Origin: Microcaldota archaeon
GTDB taxonomy: Archaea; Micrarchaeota; Micrarchaeia; Micrarchaeales; Micrarchaeaceae
Direction of reading: 5' to 3'
DNA length: 64,000 bases
Assembly (NCBI GenBank): GCA_021816895.1
Contig: JAKAWW010000001.1
Coordinates: 429,067 to 493,066 of the forward strand
Shown: piece after piece, positions 7,507 to 15,494 of the stretch
How the letters are laid out: every line of letters starts with the position of its first letter
Position numbering within the stretch: position 1 is the stretch's first letter
Position numbers and translations under genes: made by a program
The notes under the pieces: generated by a model
What the model saw: the letters and a program-made list of their open reading frames with translations, nothing else
The model's database searches: none
Told to the model about the DNA's origin: nothing

Positions 7507-9132
7507 ATGGCAGAAAAAGAGGTACCAAAAAGATTGGGTGGATATGAGCTTAAGTGGCTGCAGCAGTACCACATAGACACCAATCTGATTATAAAAAAAC
7601 TAAATGCATTTGTTGATGCTTATAATAAAGAGATAAGCTCTTTTGTTGACACGTTTTTGCCATCTTACAAAAGGTCACTGGCTACCATAGAAGAGCAAAA
7701 AAAAGACGAAGAGAAAAAGAAGAATGGACTTGAAGTCATCCTGAAAGGACTTCCATCATCAAACGAGAAGGAGAAAGAGGAAGTGGATAAGGTATCTAAC
7801 GAAATAAAAGGGATAAATGATAATATAAAAGTGCTTGATGATGAAATAAATGAGCTTAAAAACAACATTGGAACGCTTGAGAATGTGAAGGGGTTCTTCG
7901 ATGATGCATTAAATTACAATAGAGCCATCAAGCTCACTGAGGATTCGGTTAAAGAGCTGAAGAAAAAGACGGAAAGCATTAGGATAGGGACCCAAGACAG
8001 CTATTACAACTATTTAAAAGAAAGGGCAAAAGAGTTGCACGATAAAAATTATAAAAGCCTGAGCGAAGAGTGGAATGATCAATTCAGCAAAATTGTTGAT
8101 AAAAGCGACATTTTAGATGAAATAATAGCTAGTAGTGAAAAATCGACTAAGAACGCCAAGAAACTTACCAACGAAAGACACTATCAAGGTGCACTTACCC
8201 TGTTTGTCAGTAGGGCACTGCCCCTGAGCATCGATGAACCTGCAGAGAAGGTAATTGACGACTTGAAAAAATTACAGGCACATCGCAAAGAGATAGAAGA
8301 ATTCATAGGAAGGCTAATTTCAACCCATAGCGAGCAACTCGTAATTGGGGAGATAGCCAACAGCATACATGAAAATGGCATAACAGGTATAACTGGCTTT
8401 TTCGACAAATTTAGCCCTGATGATTATCTCCCTTCATATCTTAAATTAGTGGGCGCGCCGCAAACAGGAAAGACAACTGGCGCCACAAATGCGGTTGCAG
8501 GCGCTAGCGCAAATCAGACAACCAATGCAAACCAACCAATCAATGCAAATCAGCCAATCAGTGTGAAGCCAAACTTCACAATAAAAAGTGACAAAACCCT
8601 TGACAGGGCATGGGTTGCCGAAGCAGATCAGTATTGGACGAAGTTTAAGGAAGAGACAGGGATAAGCAACAGCAATATAGACGCCATGCTTAAGGGCCTT
8701 AATGACAATAAAGACGCTACAGTGGCTGATGGCTTCAAGGTATGGAATGAGATAAACAAGTTGTGGCTGCAGAACCAGACAACTCTTGACAGGAGCGAAG
8801 CCGAGGCAATGCTGAAGCGCTCGGAAAATGCAACGACAGAAGAGCTGGAGGTTATTTGGCGCACAGAGTTGACTCTGTTCGCAAAGCACAGGTATTCCGA
8901 TTTAGGGTTTGCCAGCCAGGAAATACAAGAGATGACTAACAGAATAGGGGTAAAGGACGGCGAATACTGGGGCGAGCTGTACTACCGCATACTAAAGAAG
9001 CTGGAAGAAATCGAGAACGAGCGCAAGAAAGGCAGCAATAAGCCTCCACTTAATGTCCCATCGGGAACGGGGCAGAGTAAGCAGCAAAACGACAGCGGCG
9101 ACCTGCCACCGCCGCCACCGCCAAGCCAGTAA
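7507..9132 (+). CDS. Coiled-coil protein with proline-rich tail, unrecognised
   Basis: About 541 residues. Residues ~45-150 are strongly charged and heptad-like (Lys/Glu/Asn-rich coiled coil). The middle is helical. Near residue ~335 there is a low-complexity linker with repeated NANQP units, followed by a more ordinary helical domain, and the protein ends in a Gly/Ser/Pro tail with PPPPPPSQ. There is no signal peptide and no membrane helix. It uses more AT-rich codons (AAA, GAA, ATA) than the adjacent aCPSF1. The stop is 3 nt from the end of the convergent gene at 9136. No family recognised; a structural or scaffolding role would be a guess. Confidence 0.75.
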   Translation: MAEKEVPKRLGGYELKWLQQYHIDTNLIIKKLNAFVDAYNKEISSFVDTFLPSYKRSLATIEEQKKDEEKKKNGLEVILKGLPSSNEKEKEEVDKVSNEIKGINDNIKVLDDEINELKNNIGTLENVKGFFDDALNYNRAIKLTEDSVKELKKKTESIRIGTQDSYYNYLKERAKELHDKNYKSLSEEWNDQFSKIVDKSDILDEIIASSEKSTKNAKKLTNERHYQGALTLFVSRALPLSIDEPAEKVIDDLKKLQAHRKEIEEFIGRLISTHSEQLVIGEIANSIHENGITGITGFFDKFSPDDYLPSYLKLVGAPQTGKTTGATNAVAGASANQTTNANQPINANQPISVKPNFTIKSDKTLDRAWVAEADQYWTKFKEETGISNSNIDAMLKGLNDNKDATVADGFKVWNEINKLWLQNQTTLDRSEAEAMLKRSENATTEELEVIWRTELTLFAKHRYSDLGFASQEIQEMTNRIGVKDGEYWGELYYRILKKLEEIENERKKGSNKPPLNVPSGTGQSKQQNDSGDLPPPPPPSQ

Positions 9133-9135
9133 GCA

Positions 9136-9537
9136 TTATCCCCTTATCATGCCTTTTATGTCGCGGGTAAGCCTTATTATGCCCTCCAGCTCTGACCTCT
9201 CTTCTGGAGTGAGCCCTTCCTGCTTCCTGATAAGGCTTTCTTCTATCGCCTGAAGCAGCCTCGCCCAATCTTCGGTTTCATCCCTGATAAGCTCAAGCAC
9301 CTCCTTGTTTGTGGCAAACATGTTAAGGAGTAGCAGAAGCTTCTCATTATCTTCTATATTTTCTTTTGATTTGAGCCTATTGGTTATGTGGTCCCTGAGT
9401 TCGCGTATATCATATACGCTCAGCTCGTCATTTTTCTCGGTAATCTCCTTCGTCGCTTTTGTCACTGATAGTATGGCGCTGTGCAATTTCCCTATCAGTG
9501 CGCTTACAGTAAGCGATTTGAACCCCTGCTCTGCCAT
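9136..9537 (-). CDS. Small helical protein, unrecognised
   Basis: 133 residues, almost wholly alpha-helical in character and charged (TEKNDELSVYDIRELRDH, TPEERSELEGIIRLTRD), without signal peptide or membrane segment. The start ATG at 9537 is chosen because the TATA-like AAATTTATA sits near 9568-9576, which would make the upstream TTG/ATG codons untranscribed. It converges with the 541-residue coiled-coil gene with only 3 nt between stops. It may be functionally linked to that gene, but nothing in the sequence proves it. Confidence 0.68.
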   Translation of the reverse strand: MAEQGFKSLTVSALIGKLHSAILSVTKATKEITEKNDELSVYDIRELRDHITNRLKSKENIEDNEKLLLLLNMFATNKEVLELIRDETEDWARLLQAIEESLIRKQEGLTPEERSELEGIIRLTRDIKGMIRG

Positions 9538-9650
9538 TGTATCATGTAAGATAGGCAACATCAAGTATAAATTTTTATCATTTGCCGCAGCAGGCCAAAG
9601 ATTGCAATAACTGTTGAAAATATAGCAAACTTTGCAGTGCTACCATAAAG

Positions 9651-9761
9651 TGGGCCTGGAGAGATTTGAACTCTCGACCTCCCGATCTCTGTTTTTGATT
9701 AAACTTTCCTCATGAAAGTTCATATCAGTCGGGCGCTCCAACCAGGCTAAGCTACAAGCCC
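9651..9761 (-). tRNA. tRNA-Ile (GAU) with 36-nt anticodon-loop intron
   Basis: On the minus strand the acceptor stem GGGCTTG pairs with CAGGCCC, with discriminator A and no encoded CCA. The anticodon stem is CCCGA/TCGGG and the T arm GAGAG-TTCAAAT-CTCTC. The loop reads CTGATA then A, giving anticodon GAU. A 36-nt insertion lies between positions 37 and 38, the canonical archaeal site, and contains a 7-bp hairpin (AACTTTC/GAAAGTT). The first 10 nt of the tRNA overlap the last codons and the stop of the AMMECR1 gene upstream on the same strand. The exact splice points are inferred from restoring a 7-nt loop. Confidence 0.93.
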
Positions 9762-10369
9762 TTCAAGCTTACCTCCCTGACGTTGCCGCCAGGTTCCTCC
9801 TCCCTGAATATCTGTGTCTCAAACTTATAAAGCTTTACGTCAGGGCGTTTCCAATAATCCGCGGGAAGCCCTGCCTTTATGCACGTTTCTTCGAGAAACT
9901 GCTCCTTGCCCCATTTCTCTTCTACGGGTACTATTGGCAGCAAAAGGCCGCTGTAAAATCCGTATTCAACAAGCAGGCCATCCCTTCCAACCTCTACCTC
10001 TTTTAGCCTGCTCTTTAAGTCCTTCCTCGTCTCCTTGGGCTCTGAGAGTATGCTTACTTCCACGACAAGGCTGTCAAGCTCATGCACAGAAACAGGCACA
10101 AATCTGGGATCGTCAAAAGCGGCGCTTAGCGCGGCTTCCACTAGGGAGCTTTTTATGGGCTCTATCGCCCTAGGGAATCCTATGCAGCCACGTAGGGTCC
10201 GCGTAGGATAATGCTCTAATGTCACAAATACACCATAATACTCATTGCGGTGTTCTATGCTGCTTTTAACAAGGTTTTTGCTGAAATGCGGGTTGCGCAA
10301 ATAAAGCTCTATCGCATTCCTTGCCGCTTTCACCAAAGCCCTGCCTTCTTCAATGCTATATATGCGCAT
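9752..10369 (-). CDS. AMMECR1-domain protein
   Basis: 205-residue member of the AMMECR1 family, found from archaea to humans and of uncertain biochemical role. The hallmark LRGCIGF (RTLRGCIGFPRAIEP) is present, followed by ALSAAFDDPRF and a VEVSILSEP strand, in the family's usual order. The start ATG at 10369 follows GGTGAT with 3-nt spacing. Its last codons GGC TTG TAG are also bases 2-10 of the tRNA-Ile gene, so the transcript must contain pre-tRNA sequence. Length matches archaeal relatives (about 200). Confidence 0.93.
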   Translation of the reverse strand: MRIYSIEEGRALVKAARNAIELYLRNPHFSKNLVKSSIEHRNEYYGVFVTLEHYPTRTLRGCIGFPRAIEPIKSSLVEAALSAAFDDPRFVPVSVHELDSLVVEVSILSEPKETRKDLKSRLKEVEVGRDGLLVEYGFYSGLLLPIVPVEEKWGKEQFLEETCIKAGLPADYWKRPDVKLYKFETQIFREEEPGGNVREVSLKGL

Positions 10370-10511
10370 ATGATCACCAAAGCAAATCAAAAACGATTAT
10401 AAACTATACTGCTGATATATATTTATCTTTAACCGATTAATGTTTAAAGGGGCTGTAGCAGGCAAATACTGTTTTAAGGGCAATGGACTGTTATGCGCGT
10501 AACGTGGTAAA

Positions 10512-11360
10512 GTGGCTGATGACAACATCATAAAAAGACTCGCATTCAGGCTTGTCAAAAGGCATATTGCCGGATTTACTATAGAATCAGCTCTGAATTC
10601 CGTCAGGATCCTTAATGCCAAAAAGCTGCACGCCACTGTTACTTTCCTAAATGGGCACGTGCATGACAGAGTCAAAGCGAAATACAACACCAATGCATAC
10701 ATGCAGCTGCTGCGGCAGCTTTCAAGGCTTCACCTCGATGCTGGCATATCACTGAGGCTGAGCCAGCTTGGATATGATGTGGACAAAGGCTTCGGCGAGC
10801 GCAATCTTGCCGAAATAATAGATGCTGCCAGAGAAGGTGCAAAATTCGTGTGGCTTGAAGGTGAGCAAAGTGTGCCTGATGTGCCCAAGCTGTACAAGAG
10901 GCTTGTGCAGAAACACGCTCTGCTAGGTATGGAGATGCCACTTGGCTATAAAGAAGTGCGCAAAGAATACAATATCAAGATAAGGTACCATATGCATAAC
11001 ATGCGCGCTGATGCAAAGTCTGCCGATGCAAAGGGCTTGGTGCAGGAATTTTCAAGAAACATCTCAAGCCTCGCAGAAAGGGTCGGCAGTGTAACTGTTT
11101 TTGAAAAAGACTATCATGTACTGTCAAAAGTCATAAATTCCTGCCAAGGCAAAAGGAATTTAATATTTGAACTACCATTAGGATATGAGAAGAATATAAA
11201 TACCGATAAGCAAGCGCGTGGCATGAGCGTATATGTCCCATATGGCAGGGATTGGGTCCCTTACATAATATCAAGCATAGCTGAGGGCAGGGTAAAGCGC
11301 GTGGCAACAACGCTTCTTGACGGGGAAAAGAACGGTGGGGGCAGTTCAAATGCAAACTAA
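10512..11360 (+). CDS. Proline-dehydrogenase-like TIM-barrel protein, apparently degenerate
   Basis: 282 residues. The N-terminal two thirds follow the PRODH pattern: AGFTIESALNSVRILN, then a TVTFLNG strand, SRLHLDAGISLRLSQLGYDVD (compare the family's SVKLTQLGLD) and FVWLEGEQ. PRODH normally oxidises proline with FAD. However, the later barrel region that should contain the LQAYLYR-like substrate-binding strand reads LGMEMPLGYKEVRKE, and the C-terminal arginine pairs are not evident, so proline oxidation is doubtful. The start is GTG. The stop overlaps the start of the epimerase-like gene by 11 nt, so the two are probably translated together. Assignment is by pattern, moderate confidence. Confidence 0.6.
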   Translation: MADDNIIKRLAFRLVKRHIAGFTIESALNSVRILNAKKLHATVTFLNGHVHDRVKAKYNTNAYMQLLRQLSRLHLDAGISLRLSQLGYDVDKGFGERNLAEIIDAAREGAKFVWLEGEQSVPDVPKLYKRLVQKHALLGMEMPLGYKEVRKEYNIKIRYHMHNMRADAKSADAKGLVQEFSRNISSLAERVGSVTVFEKDYHVLSKVINSCQGKRNLIFELPLGYEKNINTDKQARGMSVYVPYGRDWVPYIISSIAEGRVKRVATTLLDGEKNGGGSSNAN

Positions 11361-12399
11361 AGGGAGCAACAGCAAGAAAAGTGGTGATCCCCCGCAGAGG
11401 AAGGTGCTCATTACAGGGCCTACAAGCCAGCTGGGCATAAACCTGTCCAAAACCTTGGTAAAAGAAGGCTATGAGGTAAGGATACTGGCCAAGACAGGTC
11501 CTGAACTCTACGGCGAATGGAGCAAACTACCACCAGGTGTCATCCCATTTGTCGGTGATTTTACTCTCAAGGACGAGAGCGACAGGGATGTGCTTGTCGA
11601 TGCGTGCAGGGATGTAGATGTTGTATTCCATATTGGCAGTGCCAACTACAATTATCAGTATAATTACAAGAACCTTATAGAAACAAATGTTGTAGGCACT
11701 GAAAACATCGTGGTAGCATACCTGGAAGCCAACAAGGGCAGCAGCAAAAACCTGCATTTCATATTAACAAGCACCACAAGCGTATACGGGTATAAGCGCA
11801 CTGGTGAGATTCTTAGCGAAGAGTCTGAAACAAGGCCTGCGCGCGGCTATCCCGAAAGCAAGCTTATGGCTGAAAAGGTTGTAAACGCTTTTGGCGTGAC
11901 AAACAATAATCTACATTATACTGTATTGAGATTGAGCAAGCTATATGGCCTGGGTTACGAGAACTCATTCTTCAAAGTATTCAAGCTGCTCATGGAAGGC
12001 AAGGCTAATTATGTTGGGAACGGCAACAATCACATAACGCTGCTGCATGTAGACGACGCGGTGCGCGCCCTCATCATGAGTGCGGAAAAGGCAGGTGATG
12101 TAAATTCCACATACAATGTTTCCGATGGAGTTCCATATACACTTAAAGAGCTCCTAAGCAAGGCAGCAAACCTGCTCGGCGTAGAGCCGCCGAAAAAGAG
12201 CATCAACCCGCTGTTTGCGCGCATCATATCATCTAGGGCACACGATATAAAATACGATGAGTACGAATTCCTCACAAGCGACAGGATTATAAGCATTGAA
12301 AAGATAAAGAAAGAACTGGGATTTGTGCCGATGGTAAAGCTTGAAACAGCTGGAAGAGAGCTCGTTGATGCTTTTAAAAAAGAATACAAAAGGCAATAG
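11350..12399 (+). CDS. NAD-dependent epimerase/dehydratase (extended SDR)
   Basis: About 349 residues. The Rossmann glycine motif appears as ITGPTSQLG near residue 26, and the catalytic dyad as YPESK. The preceding TSTTSVYG strand carries the Ser/Thr, and LHVDDAVRALIMSAE is the typical late SDR helix. Likely substrates are nucleotide sugars or other polyol/isoprenoid alcohols, but the sequence does not decide. The start ATG 11350 is preceded by GGTGGGGGC and lies inside the 3' end of the upstream gene. GGGP synthase follows 10 nt downstream, so a role in lipid or surface-sugar metabolism is possible. Confidence 0.85.
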   Translation: MQTKGSNSKKSGDPPQRKVLITGPTSQLGINLSKTLVKEGYEVRILAKTGPELYGEWSKLPPGVIPFVGDFTLKDESDRDVLVDACRDVDVVFHIGSANYNYQYNYKNLIETNVVGTENIVVAYLEANKGSSKNLHFILTSTTSVYGYKRTGEILSEESETRPARGYPESKLMAEKVVNAFGVTNNNLHYTVLRLSKLYGLGYENSFFKVFKLLMEGKANYVGNGNNHITLLHVDDAVRALIMSAEKAGDVNSTYNVSDGVPYTLKELLSKAANLLGVEPPKKSINPLFARIISSRAHDIKYDEYEFLTSDRIISIEKIKKELGFVPMVKLETAGRELVDAFKKEYKRQ

Positions 12400-12409
12400 G
12401 TTGGTAAGC

Positions 12410-13192
12410 ATGAAAAAAGGTAAAGTTGAACTATATATAAACGAGACACTAGAGTCAAAGGGTGCAATGCTGTTCAGCCTAATAGACCCAATCGACTATG
12501 AAAGCAAGGACACTATAGTGAAAACCGCAAAGAGCCTCGTTGAAGGGGGCACAGATGCAGTGCTTATAGGAGGCAGCACTGAAGTTCAGGGAGAGTTCCT
12601 TGACGAAATTGCAAAAGAGATAAAGGATTTTGTAGACGTGCCTTTGATACTGTTTCCCGGCAATATCTCGTCAATAACAAAATATGCAGACGCGATATAC
12701 TTTATGTCAATGCTCAATGCCAGGAACCCTTACTGGATAATACAGGCGCAGATGCTTTCCGGCACCACCATAAAGAAATTCAGCATAGAGCCGCTGCCTG
12801 TTGGCTATATCGTTGTGGCCCCTGGTGGCACCGTGGGCTGGGTAGGAGACGCCAATCTTGTTCCTAGAGAGAAGCCGAAGCTCGCAGCTTCGCTGGCGCT
12901 TGCAGGTGAATTCCTGGGCAACAGGTTCATAATTACTGATACCGGCTCGAATCCAAGGCTGCAGAACTCGGGGCATGTGCCTGTAGAGATGATCCGCGCA
13001 GTAAAATCCACAATAACTATACCTTATATCGTTGCTGGCGGGATACTTACTCCAAATGACATGAGGCGTGTATATCAAAGCGGTGCAGACATCGTGCAGA
13101 TAGGCACAGCCTTTGAGGATGCGGACCATGTGCTAAACAAGATACGCGCCTTTGCAAAGGTAGTAAGGGAGGAAGGAAAGAAAAAGCTTTGA
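12410..13192 (+). CDS. Geranylgeranylglyceryl phosphate synthase
   Basis: Prenyltransferase that makes the first ether bond of archaeal lipids from sn-glycerol-1-phosphate and geranylgeranyl diphosphate. Typical motifs are present: FSLIDPIDYES at the N terminus, DAVLIGGSTEVQ, PLILFPGN, the phosphate-binding YIVVAPGGTVGWVGDA, and the C-terminal IPYIVAGGILTPNDMRRVYQSGADIVQIGT. The 260-residue length is right for the family. The start ATG 12410 is favoured over earlier in-frame codons that lie inside the upstream gene. The GGPP synthase that supplies its substrate is at 45590-46696. Confidence 0.95.
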   Translation: MKKGKVELYINETLESKGAMLFSLIDPIDYESKDTIVKTAKSLVEGGTDAVLIGGSTEVQGEFLDEIAKEIKDFVDVPLILFPGNISSITKYADAIYFMSMLNARNPYWIIQAQMLSGTTIKKFSIEPLPVGYIVVAPGGTVGWVGDANLVPREKPKLAASLALAGEFLGNRFIITDTGSNPRLQNSGHVPVEMIRAVKSTITIPYIVAGGILTPNDMRRVYQSGADIVQIGTAFEDADHVLNKIRAFAKVVREEGKKKL

Positions 13193-13205
13193 ACGGCGTA
13201 GTAAA

Positions 13206-14306
13206 ATGCGCATGCTATACGGCCTAGAATTCTTTTTCCTAGCCAAGGAGCTAAAGAGCATCGAAGGCTATTTCATAGAAAACTTTTACGAGCTGGGCAA
13301 GGGCAGGTTCCGGCTCAAGCTCTCCAAGAGCGGTGCGCAGGCAAACCTGCTGTGCGTGCTGCCATATAGCATAAGCATCGCTTATGCGTTTGAACGCGTT
13401 GAAACCCCAACAAATTTCTCCATAGCTGTAAGGAAACGCATAGGTGGATTTAAAATAACCGAAGTGCGCAGGCTCAACAATGACCGCATAATACAGTTAG
13501 AGCTTGCCAAAGGCGATGAGATTGTTAACGTTATAATAGAGCTATTCGGAAAGGGCAATTTCATAGTTGCTGATAGAAGTGCCAAAATAGTGCTGGCATA
13601 CACGCAGCACAGGTTCAGCGACAGAGCTGTATACGTGGGCATGCCTTACGTGCATCCAAAGGGCAGCGCGGCAGACATGCTCAATAGCGAAGTTTTAAGC
13701 AAAGCCCTATCAGAAGCAGCAAGAGACGGCCGCAACATAGGCGAAGCACTGCAGAAGAATCTCCAGATAGGCAAGCCATATGTTGCGCAGATCCTCGAGA
13801 ATATAGGGATTAGCGATGAAGAGCACGAAGCTCAATTTGACCATGAGAAGCAGAGAAAATTCCATGAAGAGCTTAAAGGCTATATAAGCGGCAGCAAAGG
13901 GTTCTACCTTTACAACGAAAACGGCAGGCCTATTGATTTTTCTATAGGCCTTTTAAGCAAATACAAAAATTTCGAGGCTTTGAAGTTCGATACTTTAGGC
14001 ACAACCATTGCCGCTTTCTACGAGAGCGAGCCCACAGAGAGCAGGGAAAGCGCAGCAGAAGTAGAGCTTAAAAAGAGCATCGAAAAGCAGAAAGCCCTTG
14101 TTGCAGAAATTGACGTAGAGATAAGCAAAAGCAAGCAAATTGCAGACTTTATATTTGCAAACATGGCAGAGATAAATGGCATAATAGAGCACGCTGCACA
14201 GAACAAGCACGCAGCAAAAGAGGAGCTGCAGCGATACTGCAAAAGCATAAGGATTAAAGATGTTGATTTAAAAAACAAAACAGTAACGATAGAGATACCT
14301 CAATAA
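13206..14306 (+). CDS. NEMF/RqcH (NFACT) homolog lacking the NFACT-R domain
   Basis: 366 residues matching the N-terminal part of NEMF/RqcH, the ribosome quality-control factor that binds peptidyl-tRNA on split 60S/50S subunits. The NFACT-N pattern is seen (LEFFFLAKELK..., GRFRLKLSKSG, VIIELFGKGNFIVAD near residue 120). A helix-hairpin-helix-like part, a coiled coil at about residues 275-345 and a final IKDVDLKNKTVTIEIP strand follow. The protein stops exactly where the C-terminal NFACT-R (DUF814) domain normally begins; full-length archaeal relatives are about 650 residues. No frameshifted remainder is visible, because tRNase Z starts 13 nt later. Confidence 0.85.
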   Translation: MRMLYGLEFFFLAKELKSIEGYFIENFYELGKGRFRLKLSKSGAQANLLCVLPYSISIAYAFERVETPTNFSIAVRKRIGGFKITEVRRLNNDRIIQLELAKGDEIVNVIIELFGKGNFIVADRSAKIVLAYTQHRFSDRAVYVGMPYVHPKGSAADMLNSEVLSKALSEAARDGRNIGEALQKNLQIGKPYVAQILENIGISDEEHEAQFDHEKQRKFHEELKGYISGSKGFYLYNENGRPIDFSIGLLSKYKNFEALKFDTLGTTIAAFYESEPTESRESAAEVELKKSIEKQKALVAEIDVEISKSKQIADFIFANMAEINGIIEHAAQNKHAAKEELQRYCKSIRIKDVDLKNKTVTIEIPQ

Positions 14307-14319
14307 TGGGGCTGATCGC

Positions 14320-15222
14320 ATGGCAAAGATAGTGTTTTTGGGCACATCAGGCTCAACTCCGACAAAATCCAGAAATCTGCCTAGCGTAGCCCTTGAATAT
14401 GAAGGCAGCATATACCTGTTTGACTGCGGCGAAGGAACGCAGAGGCAGATATTCAAGTACTCGTTAAACATATCAAAAGTTGAAGCCATATTCATATCCC
14501 ACATACATGGAGACCACATAATAGGCATAGCTGGGCTAGTGCGCACCCTGGCGCTCAATAGGCGCCAGCAGCCCCTATATATCTTTGTGCCAAAAGGCTA
14601 CGAAAGCGCAGCATCGCAGCTTCTGAGCTTTGACAAAGCCATTATAGGCTTCGAAATACATATCAAGCCAATAAGCTCTGGAACGATATACAAGAATGAA
14701 GACTTTGAAGTTAGAGCTTTAAGGCTCGTGCACTCGGTGCCGGCATTCGGGTTTGTATTCAAGGAAAAAGATAGGGTAAGATTCATAAAGGAAAAGGCAG
14801 CCGCTGCAGGCCTAAAAGGAAGCATGTATTCAGAGCTGCTCAAAAATGGCCATATCACCGTAAATGGCAAAAAGGTGGCATTGAAGGACGTCACATATGT
14901 AGAGCCAGGGCTTAAAGTGGCATACATAACAGATACGCGCCCTGTGCAGAGCATTGCAATAGCTGCGCGAGGCGCCGATTTGCTTATACACGAAGCCACG
15001 TTTGCTGCGTCAGAAGCAGGATTGGCAAAAGAGAGGAAGCACTCTACAAGCGAAGAAGCTGCGCTCATAGCCAAAAAAGCAAAGGTCAAAAAGCTGGTTT
15101 TAATGCACATAAGTGCCAGGTACAGGAGCACTGCAAAAATACTTAAAGAAGCAAAGGCTATATTCGATAATACCTATATAGCAAAGGATGGCATGGCCAT
15201 AACGCTTGAAAGGGGCTCGTAG
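14320..15222 (+). CDS. rnz: Ribonuclease Z (tRNase Z)
   Basis: Metallo-beta-lactamase endonuclease that trims tRNA 3' ends. The zinc motif HIHGDH is at residues 61-66 after FDCGEGTQRQ. The flexible-arm region (KEKAAAAGLKGSMY) and the late ITDTRP, IHEATF and MHISARY motifs are all present. The 300-residue length is that of the short form. The CDS ends GGC TCG TAG, which is also bases 2-10 of tRNA-Val on the same strand, so the mRNA of this tRNA-processing enzyme carries a tRNA at its 3' end. It starts 13 nt after the NFACT gene, within a plus-strand operon. Confidence 0.95.
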   Translation: MAKIVFLGTSGSTPTKSRNLPSVALEYEGSIYLFDCGEGTQRQIFKYSLNISKVEAIFISHIHGDHIIGIAGLVRTLALNRRQQPLYIFVPKGYESAASQLLSFDKAIIGFEIHIKPISSGTIYKNEDFEVRALRLVHSVPAFGFVFKEKDRVRFIKEKAAAAGLKGSMYSELLKNGHITVNGKKVALKDVTYVEPGLKVAYITDTRPVQSIAIAARGADLLIHEATFAASEAGLAKERKHSTSEEAALIAKKAKVKKLVLMHISARYRSTAKILKEAKAIFDNTYIAKDGMAITLERGS

Positions 15223-15284
15223 TCGAATGGTAAGACGTCACCTTGACAAGGTGAAGATCCGGAGTTCGATTCTCCGCGGGCCCA
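15213..15284 (+). tRNA. tRNA-Val (GAC)
   Basis: 72-nt tRNA without intron. The acceptor stem GGGCTCG pairs with CGGGCCC, discriminator A, CCA not encoded. The anticodon arm TCACC-TTGACAA-GGTGA gives anticodon GAC, and the T arm is CGGAG-TTCGATT-CTCCG. Its first 10 nt overlap the end of the tRNase Z gene; bases T8-A9-G10 serve as that gene's TAG stop. Confidence 0.96.
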
Positions 15285-15494
15285 TTTTCAGTTTGCAAGG
15301 AAGCACAGTTTGATTCTCTATACAAAATATTGGATACCTGTACTAAAATAAATCTACTGTGGTTTACGACGACTGCAGGCGCAAAGAATGACTTCATTAT
15401 TAGATCTGTTTTAGGCTCTTCCATAGCTTTTAAGTTCTTTATTTGCATATCATAAAATAAATTAGCTGTTCAGAAGATTTGAATAGGTGATCTT

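Noticed and set aside
15158..15448. Minus-strand ORF of 96 aa containing an ENRTPDLHLVKV-like stretch
   Set aside because: It is the antisense of tRNA-Val, a known source of spurious protein predictions, and has no start signal.
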